The position numbers and the translations under genes were made by a program. DNA of 64,000 nt from JAAXHH01 sp965225915 (lineage in GTDB: Bacteria; JAAXHH01), in contig OZ245326.1 in the NCBI GenBank assembly GCA_965225915.1, positions 2,790,001 to 2,854,000 of the forward strand, given 5' to 3'. Below the pieces are notes generated by a model that had not been told where the DNA came from, made no database searches, and saw only the letters and a list, made by a program, of their open reading frames with translations. Below are positions 25,284-34,270 of this stretch, piece after piece. Within the stretch, counting starts at the first letter, position 1, and each line of letters starts with the position of its first letter.

Positions 25284-25445
25284 GTCGAAACCGCTGCCTG
25301 AAGCCGATATTTTCCAGGGTGATGCAGATGCCGCCGCCCATGATTTCTGTTGCGCCGGGCAACGCGCCCCTGTTTCTTACAGAACCATTCTATTAGGTCC
25401 CGGCGCGTTCCACCGGGAGAGGGCGCACATGTGTAAGGGAGTTCC

Positions 25446-26423
25446 ATGAAAGCGATTATTCCCGTTGCCGGCAGCGGCAGCCGATTGCGCCCCATCACGC
25501 TCGATACCCCCAAGGCCATGGTCCCCGTCGCGGGGAAGCCGGTACTTGAGTACATCCTCGACAAGATATCCGACTTGGGTATCCGGGAGGTCCTGCTGGT
25601 CATCTCCCCTTCGGGAGACGCCATCCGCGAGTTCGTCGATCAACGCTCCGACATCAATGTCAGGTACATCGTTCAACACGAGCCCCTCGGTATCGGCCAC
25701 GCCGTATATCAGTGCCGTTCCTTCATGGACGACGAGCCCGTTCTGATCGTGCTGGGAGACGTCATCTATCTTTCGGATTTCTCGTTCGTGGGCCAGGAAC
25801 CACCGGACTGTGCGATCGGCGTCAAAAAGGTCGCAGGAGACCTGAGTCGCTACGGACTGGTGGAGGTCGAAGGCGACCGGATAACCCGGTTGGTGGAGAA
25901 ACCCGACCATCCCGTTTCAAACCTCGCCATCGCCGGGATCTATTACTTTTCCCGGTCCGCGCCCCTCATAGCGGGGTTGGAAGCCCTCGTGCGATCCGGT
26001 CGAACGACCCGAAACGAGTATCAGCTTACGGACGCGCTACAGTGGATGGTTGAGCGGGGTGAACACCTGTCGCCCTTTGAAGTCGACGAATGGTATGACT
26101 GCGGCACGCCGGACCGGCTCCTGGAGGCCAACAGGCGGCTCCTCAATCTGAACGGGGGGGCCTGCGATATACCCGGCAGCGTGATCATCCCGCCCGTTGA
26201 CATCGCGTCCGACGCCCGCATAGACAAGTCCGTTATCGGCCCGCACGTGGCCATCTCGTCCCAGGCATCCGTCGCGCGCACCATCGTACGTGACGCCACC
26301 ATTGGAACGCACGCACGGATTGAAAACTGCGACCTCAGTGGATCCATCGTCGCGCCGCACGCCGTTCTTACCGACATGGTAAAAAGGGTTGCCGCCGGCG
26401 CACACAGCGAGGTATTCGTCTGA
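25446..26423 (+). CDS. Sugar-1-phosphate nucleotidyltransferase with left-handed beta-helix tail
   Basis: A 325-residue enzyme with the nucleotidyltransferase fold: MKAIIPVAGSGSRLRPIT with the G-x-G-x-R-L-R-P loop and DTPKAMVPVAGKP carrying the uridylyl/thymidylyl-type lysine. LVEKPDHP and DEWYDCGTP complete the active site. Residues from about 245 form hexapeptide-type repeats. This architecture is found in glucose-1-phosphate thymidylyl- and uridylyltransferases and in GlmU-like archaeal enzymes; the base and sugar cannot be fixed. It would supply an activated sugar for surface polysaccharides. GGGAG is well spaced before the ATG. Confidence 0.88.
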   Translation: MKAIIPVAGSGSRLRPITLDTPKAMVPVAGKPVLEYILDKISDLGIREVLLVISPSGDAIREFVDQRSDINVRYIVQHEPLGIGHAVYQCRSFMDDEPVLIVLGDVIYLSDFSFVGQEPPDCAIGVKKVAGDLSRYGLVEVEGDRITRLVEKPDHPVSNLAIAGIYYFSRSAPLIAGLEALVRSGRTTRNEYQLTDALQWMVERGEHLSPFEVDEWYDCGTPDRLLEANRRLLNLNGGACDIPGSVIIPPVDIASDARIDKSVIGPHVAISSQASVARTIVRDATIGTHARIENCDLSGSIVAPHAVLTDMVKRVAAGAHSEVFV

Positions 26424-26480
26424 TCGTTTACGTGAATCGACAGTTCCCGATCTTCATGTAGTTCATTAGGAGCATGACGC

Positions 26481-27623
26481 ATGACACCTGGTTACCTTTT
26501 TACTTCCGAATCCGTTACCGAAGGCCATCCTGACAAGGTCGCCGACCAGATATCCGACGCCGTGCTGGACGCCGTCATCGAACAGGATCCCTATTCCCGC
26601 GTCGCCTGCGAGACCTTTGTCACCACGGGCCTGGTGGTCATAGGTGGCGAAATCTCGACAGAAGGCTACGTTGACATCCAACGCGTGGCACGGGATACGA
26701 TTAAGGGTATAGGCTACACTGATGCCGATTTTGGTCTCGACAGCGAATCCTGTGGAGTACTTGTATCCATAGACAAGCAGTCTGAGGATATCGCCCAAGG
26801 CGTAGATAATCAGGGTGCTGGCGATCAAGGAATGATGTTTGGTTACGCCACAAACGAAACGCCAGAGATGATGCCCTTACCCATCAGTCTAGCCCACCGG
26901 CTGACAAAGAAACTTGCAGAAACACGAAAAAACGGTGTATTGCCTTATCTGCGGCCAGATGGCAAATCGCAGGTCACGGTTGAGTATGTGGATGGCAGGC
27001 CGCAGCGGATTGACACGGTGGTGATTGCCGCCCAGCACGACCCGGATGTGTCCAACGACCGAATCAGGAAGGATATCTACAACGAAGTTATCATTCCTGT
27101 ACTTCCAGCGGATTTGTTTGATCCGGGCCGGTTTGTTTACCACGTCAACGCGACTGGTATCTTCGTTAAGGGCGGACCGCAAGGAGACGCCGGCCTGACG
27201 GGCCGGAAGATCATCGTGGACACCTACGGTGGATATTGCCGCCATGGCGGCGGAGCCTATTCGGGCAAGGATCCGACAAAGGTGGACCGCTCGGCTTCCT
27301 ACGCTGCGCGCTATGTGGCCAAGAACGTCGTGGCCGCGGGGCTGGCCGAAAAATGCGAGATCCAGCTTGCCTACGTCATCGGCGTGGCCGAACCGGTGTC
27401 GGTCAACGTCGATACCTACGGTACCGGTACCGTCGAAGACCTGCAGATTACGCGTCTCATCCGCAAGCACTTCGACCTGACGCCCCAGGGCATCATCGAA
27501 AGCCTGGACCTGCGCCGGCCAATCTACGGACCCACGGCGTCCTACGGCCACTTCGGCCGTGACGAGGCGGGTTTTACCTGGGAGCTTTGCGACAAGGCGG
27601 AGGAACTTCGGAACCACGCATGA
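26481..27623 (+). CDS. metK: S-adenosylmethionine synthetase
   Basis: A full-length 380-residue methionine adenosyltransferase that makes S-adenosylmethionine from methionine and ATP. Conserved motifs: FTSESVTEGHPDKVADQISD at the N-terminus, the active-site hexapeptide GAGDQG, and the P-loop-like GGGAYSGKDPTKVDRS. AGGAG precedes the start. The leader is only 57 bases, with no SAM riboswitch visible. A stretch from about 26690 to 27130 is much more AT-rich than the rest of the gene and its neighbours, as if part of the gene had been replaced by recombination. Confidence 0.97.
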   Translation: MTPGYLFTSESVTEGHPDKVADQISDAVLDAVIEQDPYSRVACETFVTTGLVVIGGEISTEGYVDIQRVARDTIKGIGYTDADFGLDSESCGVLVSIDKQSEDIAQGVDNQGAGDQGMMFGYATNETPEMMPLPISLAHRLTKKLAETRKNGVLPYLRPDGKSQVTVEYVDGRPQRIDTVVIAAQHDPDVSNDRIRKDIYNEVIIPVLPADLFDPGRFVYHVNATGIFVKGGPQGDAGLTGRKIIVDTYGGYCRHGGGAYSGKDPTKVDRSASYAARYVAKNVVAAGLAEKCEIQLAYVIGVAEPVSVNVDTYGTGTVEDLQITRLIRKHFDLTPQGIIESLDLRRPIYGPTASYGHFGRDEAGFTWELCDKAEELRNHA

Positions 27624-27686
27624 GCCGGGCAACACTATCGCGCGTCGGCGCCTTCGCACGGCCGTGCCATCGCGCCAGACCCGGTC

Positions 27687-28769
27687 TTATTTCGGTGCCC
27701 TGACCAACAGGACCAGCGCCAGCAATCCGAAGAGAACATTCGCGCCCCAGGCAGCCGCCAGGGGCGGAAGCATGCCGGCGTGCCCGAAGGCCTGTGCGAA
27801 GCGCAGCAGTCCCCAGTAGATAAAGCAGATACCTATACTCAGGGCGAATCCCACCGCGACGCCGCCGCGCCGCAGGTTGGAGGCCAGCGCGCCTCCGAGC
27901 AGTACGATGATCAGGCACGCGCTGGGGAAGGCAATCTTCAGGTTCAGGTCGACCAGGTAACCCTGCACGTCTCCCCCGCTGCGCCGCACGTTCTGTATCA
28001 ACTGTGCGAGTTCTCCGTAGTTCATCTCTTCGGGACGTTTCTGTCCCCGCAAAAAGTCCTCGGGGGTCTCGGACCAGCCGTTGTGTTCCATCGAGGCGAA
28101 CGAGGTGTATTCAGAAAGCCCGCCACCGACCTGAAACCGCCGTTCAATCCCGTTGGAAAGGAGCCAGTTGCCGTTCGTCCATGCGGCGTTCTCCGCCGTG
28201 AGTACGCTCGCGACGGCGCCATCGCGAAACTCGGTGACGTAAAATCCGGTACCCTCTCCCCTTCTTCCGTCGAATACGCGAATATAGAACTGGCGGCCTT
28301 CTTCACCCCTGTAATACACGTTATACCGGACATGCTGGCCTTCACCGGTCTGCATGTCCACGTGTTCCGACTTGATTTCCGCCCGCTTCATGCTGGTATG
28401 GGGCACAAGCCATTCGCCCGCCCAGAACAGGCCTGCGCTTACCAGTGCGCTGACGAGGAGCAATGGGCGCAGCAACCGGTACAGACTAAGTCCCGAGGCC
28501 TTCATGGCCGTCAACTCGCCGAACCGGGCCAGTTGACCGAAGGTATAGAGGCTGGCGAGCAGCAGGCTGACCGGAATCGTGAGTACGAATATATAAGGCA
28601 GGTAGTATACGTAGTAGAGCGCGATGTACGCGGGCGCTACGTCGCGGTCCAGGAAACGGTCCAACTGTTCGATGAGATCGACGATGAAGAAAATGCTGAC
28701 GAAGGCGACCAGGCTTAAGGAGATCGCGGTGATGAACAGTCGGAGCACGTACCGGGTAATCAGGGACAT
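27687..28769 (-). CDS. LptG-like lipopolysaccharide export permease
   Basis: A 360-residue YjgP/YjgQ-family permease with three N-terminal transmembrane helices, a periplasmic beta-jellyroll (about residues 115-260) and three C-terminal helices. LptF and LptG form the inner-membrane permease which, with the LptB ATPase, extracts lipopolysaccharide for the Lpt bridge. KASGLSLYRLLRPLL is the conserved coupling segment. The ATG at 28769 directly precedes the first membrane helix; an upstream extension of 30 residues looks non-coding. It follows the LptF-like gene, 34 bases after its stop. lptB is not in the window. Confidence 0.87.
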   Translation of the reverse strand: MSLITRYVLRLFITAISLSLVAFVSIFFIVDLIEQLDRFLDRDVAPAYIALYYVYYLPYIFVLTIPVSLLLASLYTFGQLARFGELTAMKASGLSLYRLLRPLLLVSALVSAGLFWAGEWLVPHTSMKRAEIKSEHVDMQTGEGQHVRYNVYYRGEEGRQFYIRVFDGRRGEGTGFYVTEFRDGAVASVLTAENAAWTNGNWLLSNGIERRFQVGGGLSEYTSFASMEHNGWSETPEDFLRGQKRPEEMNYGELAQLIQNVRRSGGDVQGYLVDLNLKIAFPSACLIIVLLGGALASNLRRGGVAVGFALSIGICFIYWGLLRFAQAFGHAGMLPPLAAAWGANVLFGLLALVLLVRAPK

Positions 28770-28803
28770 GGAGGGCCGCCCCCCTGTTGATGGCGTCTCG
28801 CGT

Positions 28804-30033
28804 TCACCAGATGCGATCCTTTCCGGTGGCCCACACCAGGATAAAGCCTGGAATGCCAATGACGATATTCGCTGCCCACATGGCCCAGATCGGATCGAAC
28901 AGGTCGCGGTCCGCCAGTTCTTCGCCGCCGAGCAGGCACGCCCAGTACAGGAGGAAGAATCCCAGGCTGACGCCGACGCTCACCCCGATGCTTCCACGCC
29001 TTATGCGCATGCCCAGGGGCGCGCCGATCAGCACGAAAACCAGGCATGCCGCCGATATGGCATACTTCTTGTGGATTTCCACGACGTAACTGTTCTTCTG
29101 CCGCTGTATTAACGAGATCGTCCGCTCCGCTTCGACTCTATGGGCTTCCACGGAATCCGCCTTCGCCGCGGCATGATCCGTTCCGGCTTCCAGGTTCGCC
29201 CGAGCCTCGTCGATCTCCTTCTGCCAGTCGTCGATTTTCTGGCGCATCATGGCGATGTTCAACTCGCGGTCGCTCCGCGATCCGGCCTCTGATCGCTGCA
29301 CGCCGCTCGGTTCGCTGCGAATCGAAAACCGTTGTCGTTCGAAGACCTCTTTGAAATACCGGCCCGATGCCTCATCGTGTTGAAGCAGTTCACCGTCGTG
29401 CAGCATGAGGGTTACCCGACTGCCCGATTCGTTGACGTGGAATTCACCCGACTTCGCGGTCAGCAGGCGTGGATAGCGCCTGTTTCCAGTCTCATAGATG
29501 GTGATGCTGTATATTTCGTTGTTACGCGGATTTACCCGGTCGATCAATATGCTGTACCCGGGGATGTCCTTCATGAATATGCCCTCGGTGAAGAGCAGCG
29601 TGGGACGAGCCCGGTGTATATCGTTCATGAGTGAACGGGCCCGGTAGTTGGCTTCGGGCAGAATGATGTCCATGAAATAAAAATGACAGACGCCCAGCAT
29701 GATCCCGGTTGCCAGGGCTGGAGAGATCATCTGGTAGAAGCTGACGCCCCCCGCCTTAAGGGCCGTGATTTCGTTATCCGCCGAAAGCCGGCCGAAGGCC
29801 ATGAGAGTGGCGACCAGGACGGACATGGGAATGGAAACGGCGACGATCCACGCCAGGTTGAGGAAAAACACCTCGAGCACGATGAACAGGTCGAGGTTCT
29901 TGCCGATGATGAGGTTGGCGATCTGGAAAATGATATCCATCACGAGTATGAACGTGATGATCACGAAGGAAAACAGGAAGGGCCCGAAATGTGCTTTGAG
30001 TATGTATCGGTAGATGTGAACCGGCAGGATCAT
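28804..30033 (-). CDS. LptF-like lipopolysaccharide export permease
   Basis: A 409-residue YjgP/YjgQ-family permease, first of the pair. Six transmembrane helices flank a periplasmic domain containing an inserted charged coiled-coil-like segment (residues about 255-310, rich in E, K, D and A), longer than in E. coli LptF (366 residues). ITALKAGGVSFYQMISPAL is the conserved cytoplasmic coupling motif. It presumably pairs with the next gene to move lipopolysaccharide. A plausible promoter lies about 110 bases upstream. F versus G assignment rests on gene order only. Confidence 0.87.
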   Translation of the reverse strand: MILPVHIYRYILKAHFGPFLFSFVIITFILVMDIIFQIANLIIGKNLDLFIVLEVFFLNLAWIVAVSIPMSVLVATLMAFGRLSADNEITALKAGGVSFYQMISPALATGIMLGVCHFYFMDIILPEANYRARSLMNDIHRARPTLLFTEGIFMKDIPGYSILIDRVNPRNNEIYSITIYETGNRRYPRLLTAKSGEFHVNESGSRVTLMLHDGELLQHDEASGRYFKEVFERQRFSIRSEPSGVQRSEAGSRSDRELNIAMMRQKIDDWQKEIDEARANLEAGTDHAAAKADSVEAHRVEAERTISLIQRQKNSYVVEIHKKYAISAACLVFVLIGAPLGMRIRRGSIGVSVGVSLGFFLLYWACLLGGEELADRDLFDPIWAMWAANIVIGIPGFILVWATGKDRIW

Positions 30034-30140
30034 GGGCTAATCCGGCGTACATCGGACTGGGGCGGGGTGTTCTTGATAAGCCCGGTGTCGGGTGCCGACG
30101 ACGATGGTTACGATGTTTTTATAGGTCTCTCGACTAAGAG

Positions 30141-30170
30141 AATATACCGCGCGGTTTCATGGTGAGGCAA
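30141..30170 (-). promoter_or_regulatory. Candidate promoter of the lptF/lptG-like pair
   Basis: On the minus strand: TTGCCT (30170-30165), an 18-base spacer and TATATT (30146-30141). It lies back to back with the ssb promoter. Confidence 0.48.
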
Positions 30171-30216
30171 GGTGTTTTGTCCCAGGCGATTAACTTGGAT
30201 TTCGAGGTGAATTCGC

Positions 30217-30245
30217 TTGACTAGCCTCAGGCATCGCGCTATACT
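30217..30245 (+). promoter_or_regulatory. Strong promoter candidate of ssb
   Basis: TTGACT (30217-30222), exactly 17 bases, then TATACT (30240-30245): five of six matches in each box. It lies 46 bases before the ssb start. Confidence 0.7.
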
Positions 30246-30291
30246 CATTTCATCCATCCCAATGGGTTTTTTCTGATAAGGAGCAACCTTA

Positions 30292-30750
30292 ATGGCCAGT
30301 ATAAACAAAGTCATTCTGATCGGTAATCTGGGCGCGGACCCGGAGATGAGATACGCCCCTTCCGGTCGGGCCGTGGTCAATTTCCGTATAGCCACGACGC
30401 GACATTGGAACACGCAGGACGGAGAACGGCGGGAAGAGACGGAATGGCACCGGATCGTCGCCTTTTCCAAACTGGCGGAGATTTGTGGTCAATATCTGAA
30501 AAAGGGCGCCCCTGTGTATGTTGAAGGCCGGCTTCAAACTCGTTCCTGGGAAGATCAGAGCGGGATGAAACGGTACACGACCGAGATTGTTGCGGACGAG
30601 ATGCAGATGCTGAGTTCCCGCCAGCAGAGCGAGCTCACGTCGGATGTGACCGAACCGTCCGGGCCGTCCGAACCGTCCGGCGGATTTGGCAACACAGCAC
30701 CGAATGATCCGCCTTCCTCGACCGAGGCCGACGACGACCTTCCATTTTGA
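30292..30750 (+). CDS. ssb: Single-stranded DNA-binding protein
   Basis: A 152-residue SSB. The OB fold spans residues 1-105 (MASINKVILIGNLGADPEMRY, NFRIATTRHW, GAPVYVEGRLQTRSWEDQ). A Ser/Pro/Glu-rich linker with repeated PSGPSEPSGG ends in the acidic tip DDDLPF, which binds partner repair and replication proteins. The length is normal. It has its own strong promoter and no overlap with neighbours. Confidence 0.96.
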   Translation: MASINKVILIGNLGADPEMRYAPSGRAVVNFRIATTRHWNTQDGERREETEWHRIVAFSKLAEICGQYLKKGAPVYVEGRLQTRSWEDQSGMKRYTTEIVADEMQMLSSRQQSELTSDVTEPSGPSEPSGGFGNTAPNDPPSSTEADDDLPF

Positions 30751-30818
30751 GGCCTGCGAGGCAGAATCCGTTCGTCGACGCCGGCTGTTCCGTTCCCGTG
30801 GGCCTGTAGTGAGAACCC

Positions 30819-31517
30819 ATGACCGTTAGACTTAGCGGCAACGGGCTTCCTCGTATTACGATTCTGACTGCCCGGCTGGAACCCGTTGAATCGTTGATCA
30901 GATGGTTGAACGGCGCAGGTTACCTGTTAACGGAACTGCACTACGCCTCTGTAGAAGACATCCACGCGCGCATTCCGGCTTCGGATATCTTGCTCGTCCA
31001 TACCACCCGGCCCCGCTCGGACGTCTCGTTCGTTCTGGACGAACTGCGGTCGGGGCAATTCCGCCAGGTTCCCGCGGTAGTCGTGCTCACCGTTTGCGAC
31101 ACGATCGGCGATATTGACGTCACCCTGGGGATTGACGATTTCATCTGCGCGCCGTACAATCCCCACGAGGTCGATCTTCGCATCAAGAACGTCCTCTGGC
31201 GCCGTCACAGCATACAGATCCAGGACATGATCGTCTGGGGCGACCTGCTGATCAACCTTGGCAACTACGAAGTCACGATCAGGGGCAAGGCGATCGACCT
31301 CACGCTCAAGGAATACGAACTGCTTAAGCACCTGGCCAGGCACAGGGGCCGGGTATTCACGCGGGATGAACTGTTGACCGCCGTCTGGGGATACGATTAT
31401 TTCAGCGGCACGAGGACCGTGGACGTGCACGTGAGGCGGCTGCGGATGAAGATCGAACGCCACGGGGTGCATATCATCACTACCGTCCGGGGTGTCGGGT
31501 ACAAGTTCGGTGAATGA
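30819..31517 (+). CDS. OmpR/PhoB-type DNA-binding protein with degenerate receiver domain
   Basis: A 232-residue protein. The C-terminal winged helix (residues about 135-232) is a clear OmpR/PhoB effector domain: LTLKEYELLKHLARHRGRVFTR, VWGYDYFSGTRTVDVHVRRLR, TVRGVGYKFG. The N-terminal ~120 residues follow a receiver fold (ITILTA, SDILLVHTTRP, AVVVLTV, DDFICAPYNPHEVDLRI), but the usual phospho-acceptor aspartate is replaced by histidine (H61) and the usual K-P lysine by alanine (A111). It is therefore probably not controlled by phosphorylation. No kinase gene is adjacent. It overlaps or nearly abuts the TPR lipoprotein gene and may control that operon. Confidence 0.85.
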   Translation: MTVRLSGNGLPRITILTARLEPVESLIRWLNGAGYLLTELHYASVEDIHARIPASDILLVHTTRPRSDVSFVLDELRSGQFRQVPAVVVLTVCDTIGDIDVTLGIDDFICAPYNPHEVDLRIKNVLWRRHSIQIQDMIVWGDLLINLGNYEVTIRGKAIDLTLKEYELLKHLARHRGRVFTRDELLTAVWGYDYFSGTRTVDVHVRRLRMKIERHGVHIITTVRGVGYKFGE

Positions 31518-31518
31518 A

Positions 31519-33261
31519 ATGCGTATGGCAAGGTTGATCATAGTCGCTTCCGTGTGCCTTCTTTTGGGGTGCGTGTACTACAATACCTTCTACAACGCCA
31601 AGAAAGCCTTCAAGGAAGGGGAACGCATACGCCATAGCCAGGAGCTGCCCGACGGCAGTGTTCCATCCCCAGCTCTGGCGTATTACGAACTCGCGATCGA
31701 AAACGCGGGGCTCGTCCTGCGGGACCATCCCGGAAGTTCCCTGGTTGACGACGCGCTGGTCCTGATCGGTGACGCCCTGGCGATCCAGGGTCAGCACCTG
31801 CAGGCCATTAAAAGGTATGAGCAGGTACTCAGGCTGTTTCCCGACAGCGAATTTGGCGAGCACTGTCTTTTTTCACTGGGCAAAAACTACCTCGGCGCGG
31901 GCGATACCACCCGGGCCGATGAACTCCTGGACCGTTTCTTACGGGAATACCCCGGCGGCGATCGGTCCCCGGACGCTTACATGCTCCGAGGCGAGATAGC
32001 CTTTGGCAGCGGCCGCTACGAGGAGTCCGTTACCCGTTTCAACGTCTATCTGAAAACGCATCCCGGCAACGACCGGCAAGCGGAGGCCCTGTACTACATC
32101 GCGCGGTCCAACCTGGAAATGAATCGTTTTGTCGAAGCGCGGGATCTCTTCGAACGGGTCACCGAGCAGTCCCGGACGAAGGCGCTGAGGTACCAGGCAG
32201 GTTTCATGGTAGGCGAGAGCCTGCGTCGAGAAGGGGATTACCCGGACGCGCTCAAGGTGTTCGAATCGTTGCTGGAACAGCACGGCTACGAGGACTACCA
32301 TCCCGAAGTCATGCTTGCCGTGGCCGCATGCCAGGTTGGATTGGCCAGAGATGAAGAAGCCGTATCCCGGTATGAAGCCACAATATCCCTTTTCGAGAAC
32401 GACCGCGGTTACGACGAAGAAGTGTCCCAGGCCATGTTCGAACTTGGAGAACTGTACAGAAACTCGGGCGAACTTGAGCTGGCGGAGCAGAAGTACGCGG
32501 ACGCGCTGCGCAAGAGCCCCCGGTCCTTCTGGGTCAGAAACGAATCGGATCGGAAGAACCGCGCCATACGCGAATTGCGGCGATTGAACCAGAATATCGA
32601 GAACATGCTGAGCGCGCTGGCATCGTCGAAAGTTCGCGAAGATACCGGACCCACAGACGCTTCGAATACTGCGAAGTTGTTGGAAAACGTGGTCGGGCTT
32701 CGATTTCAACTGGCCGAACACTTCCTGTTCCAGCTGGACATGGCCGACTCCGCATTGAGCCAGTATCGTTCCATCGAAAATGAGTCGGCCGATCCCTCCC
32801 TGGCTGCCAAGGCGGCCTTCGCGCGGGCCTGGGTTCTCGCCGAAGTGGTTCGAAACACCGAATTCGCAGAATCCGTCTTCGACTCAGTTACCGTAAAATA
32901 CCCCGGGACGGCTCACGCCGCGGAAGCAGCCATCGCGCTGTCGAGACAGATCGAGGGAGAACTTCCCCAGGAACGGATGTTCGCCGAGGCGGAGCGGTTG
33001 CTGTTCGAAGCGGATCAGCCCGACGCTGCGTACAGGCTCTACGAACTTGTCGTCAGTCGTTATCCGGACGGAGAATTCGCGCCCCGGGCGCTCTTCGCCC
33101 TGGGCTGGCTCGCCGAGACGCGTTACGGCGAGCCGGAAATGGCCATGGAACGCTACCGTAAAATCGTAGACCGGTATCCCCGGTCTGACCAGGCGAGGTC
33201 CGTCCGCAACAAGATTCGCCTCATGGAAGAACTGCGCCCGGACACTGAGCCCGACAAATGA
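31519..33261 (+). CDS. Tetratricopeptide-repeat lipoprotein
   Basis: A 580-residue protein with a lipoprotein signal (hydrophobic ARLIIVASVCLLLGC, lipid-modified C18) followed by YYNTFYNAKKAFKEGE and then TPR-like helices to the end; several units carry the pattern seen in YbgF/BamD-type proteins (SLVDDALVLIGDALAIQG, SEFGEHCLFSLGKNY, GEFAPRALFALGWLAE). It is expected at the periplasmic face of the outer membrane as a scaffold. The ATG at 31519 starts one base after the regulator's stop. Partners are unknown; the pyrimidine genes follow after 148 bases. Confidence 0.83.
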   Translation: MRMARLIIVASVCLLLGCVYYNTFYNAKKAFKEGERIRHSQELPDGSVPSPALAYYELAIENAGLVLRDHPGSSLVDDALVLIGDALAIQGQHLQAIKRYEQVLRLFPDSEFGEHCLFSLGKNYLGAGDTTRADELLDRFLREYPGGDRSPDAYMLRGEIAFGSGRYEESVTRFNVYLKTHPGNDRQAEALYYIARSNLEMNRFVEARDLFERVTEQSRTKALRYQAGFMVGESLRREGDYPDALKVFESLLEQHGYEDYHPEVMLAVAACQVGLARDEEAVSRYEATISLFENDRGYDEEVSQAMFELGELYRNSGELELAEQKYADALRKSPRSFWVRNESDRKNRAIRELRRLNQNIENMLSALASSKVREDTGPTDASNTAKLLENVVGLRFQLAEHFLFQLDMADSALSQYRSIENESADPSLAAKAAFARAWVLAEVVRNTEFAESVFDSVTVKYPGTAHAAEAAIALSRQIEGELPQERMFAEAERLLFEADQPDAAYRLYELVVSRYPDGEFAPRALFALGWLAETRYGEPEMAMERYRKIVDRYPRSDQARSVRNKIRLMEELRPDTEPDK

Positions 33262-33409
33262 TGCGTTGACTTCCGGCCCGGTTGGTAGTATCGTAGTGGA
33301 GCGAAAGCTGGAAGGGCAAGCGTCCCGGCATCGCCGCGACTTCCGGGAACTGGAGGACTCGCGGTTTCCGAATGTGCCATGTACCCCGTCCACCTCACAG
33401 CAAGCTAGC

Positions 33410-34270
33410 ATGTCGACCATCCCCATCTGCCAGTATGACGCCGAGATCCTGTCAAACCGAGAAATCGGTCCCGGCCTTTACTGGATCGACCTGCTGGCGC
33501 CCGACATCACCCGCCACGCCCTGCCTGGAAATTTTGTACACCTGATCGCTTCTGACGTTTCGAAGGACAGCAGCCGGCAGACCTGGCTTCGTCACACGCC
33601 CCTGCTCAGGCGCCCCTTCAGTATCGCCGAACGCGATCCGGAAAACGGTGTCTTCGGTCTCATCTACAAGATCGTCGGCGGCGGAACCGAAATACTGGCC
33701 ATGCGACGCAGCGGAGATCGCGTCAACGTACTCGGTCCCCTGGGACGGCCGCTTGAGCCGGTAAGGGCGGGGCGACCCGTGATTATGGTCGCGGGAGGCG
33801 TCGGTGTGGCGCCTTTTCTTTCCCTGGCACAGGAGACGATCAGGAAACGAAGAGCGAACCCGGAAGAAATGACCGTGCTGTTTGGCGCGGCGACGGCGGA
33901 TCTGCTGAGCGGGGAAGAAAAGTTCCGCCAACTGGGCATCGCCGTCAAGCTGGCGACAGATGACGGTTCGACCGGCTATCACGGCCTGGTGACGCACCTG
34001 CTGGAGCGGGACCTGGCCGTGTCGCCCCGCAACTGCGCCTACCTCTATGCCTGTGGGCCGACACCCATGATGCGAAGCTGCCAGGAAATCGCCCGGGATG
34101 AGGGTATCGCCGGGCAGGTGTCCCTGGAGGGGATCATGCCCTGCGGAGTGGGGGTCTGCATGGCCTGTGTCGTTCCCTGTGTCGTACCCGGAGATCGATC
34201 GTCGCCCCGCCGTTACGAGCGGGTTTGCGACACCGGTCCGGTATTCGACATGCAGGAGGTCGTGTTGTGA
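33410..34270 (+). CDS. pyrK: Dihydroorotate dehydrogenase B electron-transfer subunit
   Basis: A 286-residue PyrK, which passes electrons from dihydroorotate oxidation to NAD through FAD and a [2Fe-2S] cluster. FAD motif RRPFSIAE, NAD-binding GGVGVAPF, and a cysteine cluster near the C-terminus (CGVGVCMACVVPC plus a later VCDTGPVF) match the family. The ATG at 33410 gives the usual N-terminus; an upstream in-frame extension of 48 residues looks non-coding. Its stop overlaps the pyrD start by one base. Confidence 0.93.
   Translation: MSTIPICQYDAEILSNREIGPGLYWIDLLAPDITRHALPGNFVHLIASDVSKDSSRQTWLRHTPLLRRPFSIAERDPENGVFGLIYKIVGGGTEILAMRRSGDRVNVLGPLGRPLEPVRAGRPVIMVAGGVGVAPFLSLAQETIRKRRANPEEMTVLFGAATADLLSGEEKFRQLGIAVKLATDDGSTGYHGLVTHLLERDLAVSPRNCAYLYACGPTPMMRSCQEIARDEGIAGQVSLEGIMPCGVGVCMACVVPCVVPGDRSSPRRYERVCDTGPVFDMQEVVL

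Noticed and set aside
26424..26480. Possible SAM riboswitch before metK
   Set aside because: The gap is only 57 bases and contains no aptamer-like pairing or terminator.
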